A stretch of 14,333 nt of DNA from Desulfobacteraceae bacterium (GCA_030612225.1 JAUWOH010000035.1:1-14333), one strand, 5' to 3'; counted from the stretch's first letter, positions 1 to 6,889 are shown. Notes: generated by a model from the sequence alone, not told the origin. Numbers and translations are program-made.

Positions 1-789
1 CATTGAAAGAAAAATATATATGCTCCAGTTAATATATGAACAGGTCCAGACTCCTATGGTAAGCGACTGTTTTAATTCGGGTATTGCTTTGGCCCTTTCA
101 ATTATATCACCAAAACCGTTGTAAATTCCGTATGTAACAAATATGCCGACGGCAAGGAAAGCTAACAGTTTTACTATCGACTCAAATGCAATAGCCGCAA
201 CCAGACCTTCATGGCGTTCAGTTGCATCAAGAGAGCGTGTTCCAAAAAGGATGGTAAAAACTGCCAATATCAATGCAATATAAAATGCAGTGTCTTTAAG
301 GACAGGCATTTCTGCGAAATCGCCCGGCATATTGATCAGCGGATACCCCTTTAAGATCATAAAGCTTGTTGAAATAGCCTTTAGCTGAAGTGAAATATAC
401 GGGATGATACCCAAAACGGCAATAATGGTAACCACACTCCCCAGTGTTGAGCTCTTGCCGTATCTGGAAGCAATAAAATCAGCTATGGAGGTGATATGGT
501 GTATCTTGCTTATTCGTATGATCTTTCGCAGCACAAGCCACCCTAATGCCGCCATAAGGGTAGGGCCGATATAGATAGGCAAGAAACCCAGGCCTGTGAC
601 AGCTGCACGGCCAACGCTGCCATAAAAAGTCCAGGCTGTGCAGTAAACAGCCATGGAGAGAGTATAAATATATGGATTACTGATAATGCTGCGGCCGATT
701 TTTGCCTGCCTGTCACCAAAATATGCAATGGCAAAAAGCAGGCCCATATAACCGAAGGAAAAGAAAAGTATGGCTTCTGTTTTTAGCAT
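1..789 (-). CDS. Sodium:solute symporter-like sensor protein, N-terminal part (runs off the window)
   Basis: The first 263 residues of an integral membrane protein of the sodium:solute symporter (SSS) superfamily; the rest lies beyond base 1. Hydrophobic segments are visible at roughly residues 7-24, 43-60, 66-88, 117-135, 167-184 and 196-222. The stretch around 39-60 (NPYIYTLSMAVYCTAWTFYG), the ITSIADFIASRYGKS block (99-113) and IPYISLQLKAISTSF (129-143) resemble, from memory, SSS domains fused to sensor histidine kinases (CbrA-like) more than plain PutP transporters. Whether PAS, kinase or receiver domains follow cannot be seen. The start is the ATG at 789-787, three bases after the stop of the small upstream gene, with a weak GAGA-type ribosome site, so translation is probably coupled to that gene. 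I am confident of the SSS family and moderately confident of the sensor-kinase reading. Confidence 0.85.
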   Translation of the reverse strand, partial: MLKTEAILFFSFGYMGLLFAIAYFGDRQAKIGRSIISNPYIYTLSMAVYCTAWTFYGSVGRAAVTGLGFLPIYIGPTLMAALGWLVLRKIIRISKIHHITSIADFIASRYGKSSTLGSVVTIIAVLGIIPYISLQLKAISTSFMILKGYPLINMPGDFAEMPVLKDTAFYIALILAVFTILFGTRSLDATERHEGLVAAIAFESIVKLLAFLAVGIFVTYGIYNGFGDIIERAKAIPELKQSLTIGVWTCSYINWSIYIFLSM

Positions 790-792
790 TAT

Positions 793-1020
793 TTATCTCT
801 TTTCGAGAAACTGCGGTGTGGTCTCTTTGCTGAACCTTGTGATTAAATAAATAAAGAAGATAAATATGAACCAGATTGAAAAAACATAAAGGTATAACAA
901 GGGGATGCCGAACACTATAACCTTGAGGTTGAACAAAGACAGGATGGGAAAGTTGAACAGTAGACAACCGAGCAGAAAAAGACCGACCAGTCTTTTACCT
1001 TTTACTTTATCCTTTGTCAT
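793..1020 (-). CDS. Small two-helix membrane protein paired with the SSS sensor gene
   Basis: A 75-aa protein starting at the ATG at 1020-1018. A longer frame opens at a TTG at 1056, but that TTG is the first half of the -35 element, so it is unlikely to be the start. The protein has a short basic N-terminus (KDKVKGKR), two hydrophobic segments (about 12-29 and 34-60) and a charged C-terminus. Its stop is three bases before the start of the SSS gene, a tight co-translation arrangement. Small hydrophobic ORFs immediately upstream of SSS symporters or CbrA-type sensors are a known arrangement (for example CbrX with CbrA in Pseudomonas), so it may be a partner subunit. That role is inference from position and topology; I do not recognise a named domain. 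Confidence 0.72.
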   Translation of the reverse strand: MTKDKVKGKRLVGLFLLGCLLFNFPILSLFNLKVIVFGIPLLYLYVFSIWFIFIFFIYLITRFSKETTPQFLEKR

Positions 1021-1027
1021 GGTCTCT

Positions 1028-1056
1028 TTTATAGAATAAAGGTAAGCGGGTGTCAA
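1028..1056 (-). promoter_or_regulatory. Near-consensus sigma70-type promoter for the small membrane protein and SSS sensor
   Basis: Reading the minus strand there is TTGACA (complement of 1056-1051), a 17-base spacer, then TATAAA (complement of 1033-1028). This is a perfect -35, ideal spacing and a five-of-six -10. The predicted start of transcription is about 1020-1022, at the ATG of the 75-aa gene, so the transcript would have little or no leader. Confidence 0.65.
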
Positions 1057-1108
1057 TAACCCTCTTCTTTATCCTTGGAAACAGAGAGAATTAGTGTTAT
1101 TTAATAAT

Positions 1109-1136
1109 AATTGAAGATTGATGATTGAAGATTGCT
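1109..1136. repeat. Four-unit heptamer tandem repeat (GATTGAA type)
   Basis: Four consecutive 7-mers: AATTGAA, GATTGAT, GATTGAA, GATTGCT. It lies upstream of the leftmost minus-strand promoter and beside the next repeat block. It is the smallest of the heptamer arrays in this window. Confidence 0.75.
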
Positions 1137-1140
1137 AACT

Positions 1141-1347
1141 CAGGTTCGGTGGTTCACGGTTCAGGGGTTTAGGGTTTTGTCTGACAAAGCAAGCTCCACT
1201 TTACAAAGGAATGTGGGCTAAAGAGACAAACTCGAGATGTTTAAGTTTTCGAATCCAGCTTACCCACTAACCGTGAACTTTGAACCGTTAACCTGAGTAG
1301 AGGACCTTCAACCTTGAACCCCTGAACCCTTGAACTGTGAACCTGCA
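1141..1347. repeat. Inverted pair of GAAC-type 7/8-mer arrays filling the gap before the SPL-like gene
   Basis: The left arm (1141-1179) is G/T-rich, built on GGTTCA-like units. The right arm (1272-1342) is A/C-rich, with units ending in GAAC or CAAC such as CGTGAAC, TTTGAAC, CTTCAAC, CTTGAAC and TGTGAAC, mixed 7- and 8-mers. The arms are imperfect reverse complements; GGTTCAGGGGTT (left) matches the complement of the right arm exactly over 12 bases. The right arm ends five bases before the ATG at 1348. The intervening 1180-1271 has no recognisable gene. Together with the promoter and small array above, this accounts for the 327-bp gap at 1021-1347. Confidence 0.8.
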
Positions 1348-2451
1348 ATGCAGCCTTTAAAAATATATATTGATCAGCAAGTTGCCGATTCTCCTTTGAC
1401 TGAATCCATTATGTCTCGTATTAAAGCTCCGTCTTTAATAGTTCGGAATGTAAAAGAGGTTTATACTTCCATAGCAAAGGCTGATGATCCGGTACGGAAG
1501 GGAAAGGAGATTCTCTTTCTTACACGAAACAAGGGTGCTTTTGTTAAAAAATGTCCTGGCACCAGTTATTATACCTGCTGTGGCTATAAGATACTAAATA
1601 TAGGAACTTTCTGCAGCATGGACTGTTCCTACTGCATTTTGCAGTCATATTTTCATCCCCCGATTCTCCAGTATTTTGTAAACCATACAGCTCTTCTTTT
1701 AGAACTGGACGATCTGTTTGCAGAAAAAAAGATATATAGGATAGGAACCGGAGAATTCACAGACAGTATGATATGGGAGCCATGGACCGACCTTTCAAAC
1801 ATGCTGGTGCCGAAATTTTCAGGCCAGTCTAATACAGTGCTGGAGTTGAAAACCAAAACAACAGCTATCAAGGGACTGAAAAAGCTTCAACACAACCGCA
1901 AAACAATAGTTTCCTGGTCCCTTAATACAAATAAGGTGATTCACGATGAAGAACGCAATACAGCGTCACTTTCAGCCAGGCTTAAAGCCGCTGCAAAATG
2001 TGAGTCATGGGGATACCCTGTTGCCTTTCATTTTGATCCCATGATTATCTATGACGGATGCGAAGAAGATTACAGACAGGTTGTTGAACAGATATTTTCC
2101 AATGTTTCTGCAGAAAATATTGTGTGGATAAGTCTCGGCACTTTTCGTTATATGCCGTCTTTAAAGACGATAATACAGACACGTTTTCCTGATTCTAAGA
2201 TAATATACGGCGAATTCATCTCAGGAATGGACGGTAAAATGAGATATTTTAAGCCGTTACGCATCAATCTTTACAGTAAAATGTTAAGGTGGATAAGAGA
2301 ATATTCCCAGGATGTTATGGTTTATTTTTGTATGGAGGATGATGAAGTATGGAAAAAATCTTTTGGATTTATTCCATCTGATCGAGGTGGTTTAACGAAA
2401 ATGCTTGATGAAAGTGCGGCATCTCACTGCGGACTTAACTCTACAACGTAA
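1348..2451 (+). CDS. SPL-family radical SAM protein (spore photoproduct lyase-like)
   Basis: A 367-aa radical SAM enzyme resembling spore photoproduct lyase (COG1533-type). The 4Fe-4S motif is C89-x3-C93-x2-C96 within FCSMDCSYCILQSYF, as in SPL. Later blocks also fit: RIGTGEFTDS (131-140), an LKTKT segment, SWSLNTN, and FHFDPMIIYDG. In Bacillus SPL the hydrogen-donor cysteine lies in an EASCTSD segment; the matching segment here reads GTGEFTDS with no cysteine, so a classical thymine-dimer repair reaction is doubtful and the substrate is unknown. The start chosen is the ATG at 1348; an upstream in-frame TTG at 1330 falls inside the repeat array and is not credible. No clear Shine-Dalgarno site precedes either. 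C69, C77 and C78 just before the cluster are extra cysteines of unknown role. Family call is firm, function open. Confidence 0.88.
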   Translation: MQPLKIYIDQQVADSPLTESIMSRIKAPSLIVRNVKEVYTSIAKADDPVRKGKEILFLTRNKGAFVKKCPGTSYYTCCGYKILNIGTFCSMDCSYCILQSYFHPPILQYFVNHTALLLELDDLFAEKKIYRIGTGEFTDSMIWEPWTDLSNMLVPKFSGQSNTVLELKTKTTAIKGLKKLQHNRKTIVSWSLNTNKVIHDEERNTASLSARLKAAAKCESWGYPVAFHFDPMIIYDGCEEDYRQVVEQIFSNVSAENIVWISLGTFRYMPSLKTIIQTRFPDSKIIYGEFISGMDGKMRYFKPLRINLYSKMLRWIREYSQDVMVYFCMEDDEVWKKSFGFIPSDRGGLTKMLDESAASHCGLNSTT

Positions 2452-2499
2452 CTTAACAGCTTTATTTAGCAACAGCTTCTTTTTGTGCCATGCGATGTT

Positions 2500-2590
2500 G
2501 TTACGGGTTACGTGTTGCGGGATACGGGTTATTAAAAAGGATTATTTCCTATTAACAACTCGCAACACGCAACTCGTAACCCGGAACACT
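2500..2590. repeat. Inverted heptamer array, GTTACGG / CAACTCG type
   Basis: Left arm units are GTTACGG (2500), GTTACGT (2507), GTTGCGG (2514), GATACGG (2521). Right arm units are CAACTCG (2556), CAACACG (2563), CAACTCG (2570), TAACCCG (2577). The arms are imperfect reverse complements around a loop of about 21 bases (2535-2555). The array lies between two plus-strand genes and belongs to the same family as 13424-13509, with which it shares an identical 24-base string (2557-2580 = 13483-13506). Confidence 0.88.
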
Positions 2591-2674
2591 TACGTGATAG
2601 GCAAACAAACAAGTTAAAAAAGACATATTATGAATAGCGACAAATGTCGTTGTAGGGTTACAAGGTTTAATATC

Positions 2675-3304
2675 ATGAAAAAATCTTTCTTCTGTTTTTT
2701 ACTGATTCATATTTTTCTTTTTTTGCTAACCGCAGAACTGTTTGCGGAAAAAACGGTTACAGTTAAATGGATAAATGACGGTGACACCATTATCCTGAAT
2801 GATAATCGTTGTATAAGGTATATCGGAATTAATACTCCTGAAATCGACCATGGAGATAAAAAAGCCGAACCTTATGGGTATAAAGCAAAACTATTTAACA
2901 AATCACTGGTATTTAAAAAGAAGGTTCGGCTTAAATTTGACAAAGAGCGACTCGATCAATATGGGAGATTGCTTGCTTATGTATTCCTTCCGGACGACAG
3001 TTTTATTAATGAAAAAATACTGGAACAGGGATATGGCTTCTTTTTGCCCCGAAATCCGAATAGCAGATATAATTCGGTGTTGCTTAAAGCCCAGCGTAAG
3101 GCAATGTCGGGAAAAAAAGGCATATGGTGTAATTGGAAAGAAAAAAGGGAAGGGTATATCGGAAATAAAAAATCAAAACGGTTTCATCTTAAAACATGCC
3201 GTTTTGGAAGCAAGATAAGAGATAAAATCTATTTTTCAAACAGGTGGGATGCTTTTTGGGCGGGGTATGCACCATGTAAGAAGTGTATGGGTGTGTGGTG
3301 GTAA
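2675..3304 (+). CDS. Secreted thermonuclease-family (SNase) protein with C-terminal HxxxC...CxxC motif
   Basis: A 209-aa staphylococcal-nuclease-like phosphodiesterase. The start is the ATG at 2675, preceded by an AAGG site nine bases upstream; it begins a clear signal peptide (MKKSFF, hydrophobic core, likely cleavage after LFA, residue 24). An upstream in-frame ATG at 2630 would bury the signal peptide behind 15 residues and is rejected. The OB-fold carries the expected residues: NDGDT (34-38), R48 in IRYIGINTPE with E56, and R98 in QYGRLLAY, matching the Arg-Glu-Arg catalytic set of S. aureus nuclease. After the SNase domain, FHLKTC (H171, C175) and CKKC (C201, C204) form an Ada-like putative metal site seen in some secreted nucleases. 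Probably an exported, Ca-dependent nuclease. It is isolated between repeat arrays, with no evident operon partner. Confidence 0.88.
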   Translation: MKKSFFCFLLIHIFLFLLTAELFAEKTVTVKWINDGDTIILNDNRCIRYIGINTPEIDHGDKKAEPYGYKAKLFNKSLVFKKKVRLKFDKERLDQYGRLLAYVFLPDDSFINEKILEQGYGFFLPRNPNSRYNSVLLKAQRKAMSGKKGIWCNWKEKREGYIGNKKSKRFHLKTCRFGSKIRDKIYFSNRWDAFWAGYAPCKKCMGVWW

Positions 3305-3317
3305 ATGAGTATTACTT

Positions 3318-3413
3318 GAATATCGAATGTCGAATCACGCCACAGGCGTGACAGAATTACAAAGGGGTCACTTCAACATTCGATATTCCTTGTTCGATAT
3401 TCTGCGGTTCAAT
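3318..3413. repeat. Inverted TTCGATA heptamer array with an internal perfect hairpin
   Basis: GAATATCGAATG (3318-3329) is the exact reverse complement of CATTCGATATTC (3377-3388). The right arm continues as the heptamers TTCGATA, TTCCTTG, TTCGATA, TTCTGCG. Between the arms, TCACGCC (3335-3341) and GGCGTGA (3345-3351) form a perfect 7-bp hairpin with a 3-base loop. It follows the SNase stop by 13 bases; no T-tract follows, so I do not call it an intrinsic terminator. Confidence 0.8.
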
Positions 3414-3471
3414 AAAGTACTTACAAAACTAATAGTTACCATAGCTACGGTTTTCTATCCAGAATCGACCA

Positions 3472-3539
3472 GGCTTCGCCTTCGGCTTCAGGCTACGCTT
3501 TTCAAGCTACGCCCCGACAAGACGCCGAGGCAAGCCAGG
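3472..3539. repeat. Dispersed GC-richer element, copy 1 (second copy at 9130-9183)
   Basis: The segment beginning GGCTTCGCCTTCGGC aligns with 9130 onward at about 35 of 41 bases through CAAGCTACGC. Both copies end in GCAAGCCAG after a length-variable section. It is more G+C-rich than its surroundings and non-coding at both sites. Confidence 0.75.
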
Positions 3540-3602
3540 TTCAAGGTTCATGGGTTAACGGTTAAATTTATTTTTAAGCGAAAACCTTGCAATCGGATTT
3601 CG

Positions 3603-3663
3603 GGTGTCAGGTTTCAGGTGTCAGTAGTAAGAAACGAATTAACTGACACCTGAACACTGAAAC
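3603..3663. repeat. Inverted heptamer array, GGTGTCA type
   Basis: Left arm is GGTGTCA, GGTTTCA, GGTGTCA (3603-3623). Right arm is CTGACAC, CTGAACA, CTGAAAC (3643-3663). CAGGTGTCAGT (3615-3625) and ACTGACACCTG (3642-3652) are exact reverse complements separated by 16 bases. Confidence 0.85.
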
Positions 3664-3730
3664 CAAAAAGTCTTGGGAAGCTATTAACAAACTGGCATTG
3701 CACTCATATCGAATTTTCAGCAACAAGCAA

Positions 3731-3823
3731 CCAGTATCGAGTATCAAGTAACGAGTATCCACTATCGAGCATCCAGTAACCAGAAACAAGAAACCAGTAA
3801 CGAGTATCCGTATCAAGAAACCA
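3731..3823. repeat. CCAGTAA-type heptamer array abutting the EF-G stop codon
   Basis: Twelve heptamers and one hexamer in register from 3731, of form C[CGA]AG[TAC]A[AT] with few exceptions: CCAGTAT, CGAGTAT, CAAGTAA, CGAGTAT, CCACTAT and so on to CAAGAAA (3814-3820). The last three bases (3821-3823) touch the stop codon of the minus-strand EF-G gene at 3824-3826. The same unit family, on the opposite strand, makes up 6890-7015. Confidence 0.92.
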
Positions 3824-5896
3824 TCATTCTTTACTCTTATTAATTTCCTCTATAACCTTTTCTGATATCTGGGCAGGGACTTCGTCATAATGCGAAAATT
3901 CCATGGAATACATACCTCTGCCGCCTGTCATGGACCTGAGATCCGGCGCATAGGTTAAAAATTCAGCCATAGGAACATTTGCATTTATTACCTGTTTTGT
4001 CCCTGCGCTGTCCATTCCAAGAACCCTGCCGCGCCTTCCGTTCAGATCCCCCATTATATCGCCCATGTACTCATCAGGCGTTGTAATGGTAACCTTCATG
4101 ATAGGTTCGAGTAAAACCGGTTTGGCATCTTTAACAGCTTTTTTAAAAGCAAGGGAACCTGCAATTTTAAACGCCATTTCAGATGAATCAACAGCATGAA
4201 ATGAACCGTCATCAAGTGTAACCTTAAAATCTATGCATGGAAATCCTGCCAGGATTCCCTTTTGGCATGATTCAACAATTCCTTTCTCAACAGCCGGTAT
4301 ATAGGTTTTTGGTATTGCACCTCCCACAATGGCATCAACAAATTCAAAACCTTTCCCACGGGGCAGAGGTTCCATCTGAATCCAGCAGTCACCATATTGC
4401 CCATGACCACCAGACTGCTTTTTGTGTTTTCCCTGAACCCGAACTTTCTTTTTAATTGTCTCTTTGTAGGGAACTTTTGGAGTCTTAAGGATTGCTTCAA
4501 CATTAAATTTTCTTTTAAGCTTTTCTATAGTGGTCTCAATATGAATCTGTCCTGCTCCGGATAAGAGGATCTCACTTGTTTCGGAATTACGTTCAAGTAC
4601 TAATGCTGTATCTTCTTCTAAAAGTTTGTTTAATGAAATGAATATCTTATCTTCATCACCTTGTGTCTTGGATTCAAGGGCAAAAGAAATAAGGTTGGGC
4701 AGAGGCTTTGCGCAGGCATATTTTATCTTGGCCGACTCATCGCAAAGTGTATCCCCTGTGGTTGTTTCCTTTAGTTTCGCCACTGCAACAATGCTACCAG
4801 GTCCGGCTCCTGACGCAGCTTTTTGTTCCTTGCCTGCAATTGTCAGCAACTGATTAAAGCGTTCTTTTGTTTCCTTGTTTACATTATAAAAGTTTCCATC
4901 AGATCCGAGTTTTCCTGAAACCACTCTGAATATTGAAAGGCGACCGGCATATGGGTCGGCCACGGTTTTAAATACAAAAGCTGAAAAAGGCGAGTCCTGG
5001 TCAGGTTTGCGATCAATTTCATTTTCGTTTTCAGGATCAATACCGACTTTTAAGCCTCTGTCAATAGGGGAGGGCATACAATCGATTATAAAATTCATCA
5101 GCAAATCAATGCCTATATTTTTAGTAGCAGATCCGCAAAGAACCGGAACAAATTCACGGGATAACGTACCTTTTTTTAAAGCAGTCATTAAATCATCATC
5201 AGACAGAGTTTCTCCTTCAAGGTACCGTTCAATCAGCTCATCGTCCGATTCCGCAACATTTTCAATAAATGTCTCCCTCTCAGTTGCAACAAGATCCTCC
5301 ATATCCGAAGGTATGTCGACATTTGTAACCTTACCGTCTGCATCATATATATAAGCTTTCATGCTGACAAGATCGACAACACCTTTAAAATCTTCTTCTT
5401 TTCCTATGGGAAGTTGTGTAATAATCGGTTTTGGTTTGAAACATTCATTTGCATCTTTAAAAGTGCGTAAAAAATCGGCTCTTTCCCTGTCAAGTTTATT
5501 TATAAAAATAAGACATGGCATTTTGAACTCGTTGGCAAATTCCCACGCCTGCTCGGTTTGAACTTTTACACTATCCACTGCATCAATGACAACTACCGCA
5601 CCATCGGCACCCTGCATGCATATCCGAGTATCTGTAAAGAAATTTTGATCTCCGGGTGTATCAATAAAAGTTATGGTATGTTTATCCCAGTCGTATTGAT
5701 GGAACGAACTGCTGATACTTGAATTGCGTTTTATTTCTTCAGGCTCAAAATCCATTAATGTGTTGCCATCTTCAACACGTCCTATCCTTTTGCCGATTCC
5801 TGCTTTAAAAAGCATAATTTCGGCAAGGGTAGTTTTTCCTGCTCCCTGATGAGCAACAAGTGCAATGTTCCTTATTTCATCAACCATATCAGTCAT
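3824..5896 (-). CDS. fusA: Elongation factor G paralogue (EF-G2-like translational GTPase)
   Basis: A 690-aa protein of normal EF-G length with all five domains. GTPase motifs: AHQGAGKT (15-22), DTPGD (79-83) and NKLD (133-136), with a C-terminal CGSATKN as G5. Domain IV is well kept (KQSGGHGQYG, DGSFHAVDSSEMAFK, LLEPIMKV), so it should contact the ribosome. The G3 motif is unusual: canonical EF-G has DTPGHVDF, but here D83 stands in place of the GTPase-activating histidine, and the P-loop lacks the usual HVDHGK or HIDAGK pattern. Together with GRVEDGNTLMDFEPEE this points to the EF-G2-like paralogue group, not the main translocase, which is normally in the str operon with rpsL, rpsG and tuf. 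The ATG at 5896 is supported by GAGGAG (5902-5907), five bases upstream. It appears monocistronic, convergent to the SNase gene. Its exact role is not deducible. Confidence 0.9.
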   Translation of the reverse strand: MTDMVDEIRNIALVAHQGAGKTTLAEIMLFKAGIGKRIGRVEDGNTLMDFEPEEIKRNSSISSSFHQYDWDKHTITFIDTPGDQNFFTDTRICMQGADGAVVVIDAVDSVKVQTEQAWEFANEFKMPCLIFINKLDRERADFLRTFKDANECFKPKPIITQLPIGKEEDFKGVVDLVSMKAYIYDADGKVTNVDIPSDMEDLVATERETFIENVAESDDELIERYLEGETLSDDDLMTALKKGTLSREFVPVLCGSATKNIGIDLLMNFIIDCMPSPIDRGLKVGIDPENENEIDRKPDQDSPFSAFVFKTVADPYAGRLSIFRVVSGKLGSDGNFYNVNKETKERFNQLLTIAGKEQKAASGAGPGSIVAVAKLKETTTGDTLCDESAKIKYACAKPLPNLISFALESKTQGDEDKIFISLNKLLEEDTALVLERNSETSEILLSGAGQIHIETTIEKLKRKFNVEAILKTPKVPYKETIKKKVRVQGKHKKQSGGHGQYGDCWIQMEPLPRGKGFEFVDAIVGGAIPKTYIPAVEKGIVESCQKGILAGFPCIDFKVTLDDGSFHAVDSSEMAFKIAGSLAFKKAVKDAKPVLLEPIMKVTITTPDEYMGDIMGDLNGRRGRVLGMDSAGTKQVINANVPMAEFLTYAPDLRSMTGGRGMYSMEFSHYDEVPAQISEKVIEEINKSKE

Positions 5897-6005
5897 TTAA
5901 GCTCCTCTCATAAATATTTAGTAGAAGTGGCTTCTATCCACTAATGACACGAATTAAAAGATATTTCTTATCTGTTAAATTAAAAAAAATCAACCATCAA
6001 TATTT

Positions 6006-6123
6006 GATGAATTCGTAAAAAGTCGAATTCATCAGGTTTTAGGTATTAAGTTTTAGGTTTTAGGTAAATGTAATTGTCCGTTTTAATAGAGGCTTAAACC
6101 TGAAATCCTAAAACTTAAAACGT
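6006..6123. repeat. Dispersed element copy A: perfect 10-bp palindrome plus inverted AGGTTTT heptamer array
   Basis: GATGAATTCG (6006-6015) and CGAATTCATC (6024-6033) are perfect reverse complements around TAAAAAGT. Then come heptamers AGGTTTT (6034), AGGTATT, AAGTTTT, AGGTTTT, AGGTAAA (to 6068), answered by AAACCTG (6096), AAATCCT, AAAACTT, AAAACGT (to 6123). The first 70 bases match 12581-12650 at about 63 of 70. It lies between the EF-G start and the tlyA stop; the remaining 5897-6005 shows no gene. Confidence 0.88.
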
Positions 6124-6125
6124 TT

Positions 6126-6153
6126 CGTAAAAAGTAGTTTTTTACTTTTTACG
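6126..6153. repeat. Perfect 11-bp AT-rich hairpin over the tlyA stop codon
   Basis: CGTAAAAAGTA (6126-6136) and TACTTTTTACG (6143-6153) pair perfectly with a 6-base loop. The tlyA stop codon (6151-6149) sits inside one arm. The CGTAAAAAGT core also occurs in the neighbouring palindrome at 6014-6023. It is A/T-only in the stem apart from a few G-C pairs, so it would be a weak terminator at best. Confidence 0.7.
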
Positions 6154-6808
6154 CGACCATCTTTAAATAAATAAAAAATTCTCTGTTTCCTTTAGGGCCA
6201 AGTATTGGAGACGGAATGACCGGTTTGCATAAAAAACTTTTATCAATGAAAAAATCAGTGAGTTCAGATATTACTTCATTATGTAAATCAGAATTACGCA
6301 CAACACCTCCCTTTCCAACTTTCCCTTTGCCGACTTCAAACTGGGGTTTAATTAAAGCAACGATACCTGCATCTTTTTTCATAAACTTCATAACGGCAGG
6401 TACAACAATTTTAAGAGAAATAAAGGAAACATCTATTGTTATAAGATCAACAGGGCAGGGTAGGGCTTTTAACGGCATGTGGCGGATATTTGTGCGTTCG
6501 TTAACGACAACTCGTGAATCCTGCCTTAATTTCCACGCCAGTTGTCCATACCCCACATCAACAGCAAAAACTCTTTCTGCGCCCTTCTGTAGAAGGCAGT
6601 CTGTAAATCCACCTGTAGATGCTCCAACATCCAGACAGAAAAGACCATCTGCATCTATATCAAATGCTTTAAGGGCTGACTCCAACTTAAGTCCGCCTCT
6701 ACTTACATAGGGGATGTCATTACCTTTAAGGAAAATATCATCTTTTTTTGAAACCAGTGTGCCTGGCTTATCAACCGGTTGGTCATTGACCAGGATTCTT
6801 CCTTCCAT
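6149..6808 (-). CDS. tlyA: TlyA-family rRNA 2'-O-methyltransferase; true start uncertain, homology extends to about 6880
   Basis: TlyA is an S4-domain plus FtsJ-type methyltransferase that uses SAM to methylate rRNA ribose. Visible from the ATG at 6808: the end of the S4 domain (GRILVNDQPVDKPGTLV), VSRGGLKLESAL (35-46), the SAM-binding LDVGASTGGFTDCLL (59-73), TIDVSFISL (124-132), LIKPQFEVGKGKVGKGGVVR (152-171) and the terminal EFFIYL. Family members begin about 25 residues earlier, and the same frame upstream of 6808 does encode this missing part (RLDLAVVETGLVQSRQRAKALI, ending near 6874). Yet no ATG, GTG or TTG precedes it: the frame stays open through a heptamer array back to a TGA near 7037. 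Either an unusual start (an in-frame CTG at 6865-6863 exists), an S4-truncated product from 6808, or a start lost to the array. It is last in the xseA-xseB-ispA-dxs-tlyA series. Confidence 0.85.
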   Translation of the reverse strand: MEGRILVNDQPVDKPGTLVSKKDDIFLKGNDIPYVSRGGLKLESALKAFDIDADGLFCLDVGASTGGFTDCLLQKGAERVFAVDVGYGQLAWKLRQDSRVVVNERTNIRHMPLKALPCPVDLITIDVSFISLKIVVPAVMKFMKKDAGIVALIKPQFEVGKGKVGKGGVVRNSDLHNEVISELTDFFIDKSFLCKPVIPSPILGPKGNREFFIYLKMVA

Positions 6809-6889
6809 TATCAGGGCTTTTGCACGCTGCCTGCTCTGTACAAGCCCTGTTTCTACAACAGCCAGGTCTAATCGTTGTTTATTTGCCGG

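Larger units (their letters stand above)
3305..3823. other. 519-bp gene-free region made of four repeat blocks
   Basis: No credible gene lies here. A 108-codon plus-strand frame (3327-3653) and a 69-codon minus-strand frame (3607-3816) run through repeats and have no family resemblance. The content is a TTCGATA array (3318-3413), a GC-richer dispersed element (3472-3539), a GGTGTCA inverted array (3603-3663) and a CCAGTAA-type array (3731-3823), with short AT-rich spacers between. It separates the plus-strand SNase gene from the convergent EF-G paralogue. Confidence 0.8.

Noticed and set aside
793..1056. TTG start at 1056 for the small membrane protein
   Set aside because: The TTG is part of the -35 element, so it would lie upstream of the predicted transcript.
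2500..2590. Intrinsic transcription terminator
   Set aside because: The arms pair only imperfectly, the loop is long, and no T-run follows. A termination role remains possible, but the sequence does not show the standard signal.
2405..2617. 70-codon plus-strand ORF overlapping the end of the SPL-like gene
   Set aside because: Its second half is heptamer array sequence and the first half is an out-of-frame reading of the SPL gene.
2630..2674. N-terminal extension of the SNase protein from the ATG at 2630
   Set aside because: It would place 15 residues ahead of a textbook signal peptide, while the ATG at 2675 has its own AAGG site.
3327..3653. 108-codon plus-strand ORF after the SNase gene
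   Set aside because: It runs through three unrelated repeat blocks (FNIRYSLFDIL is array sequence), has no ribosome site and no recognisable family.
3607..3816. 69-codon minus-strand ORF downstream of EF-G
   Set aside because: It is entirely the CCAGTAA-type array and the GGTGTCA inverted array read in one frame.
5897..6005. Promoter for the EF-G gene
   Set aside because: TTGATT and TAAGAA 17 bases apart can be found on the minus strand, but the match is poor and chance is likely in such AT-rich DNA.
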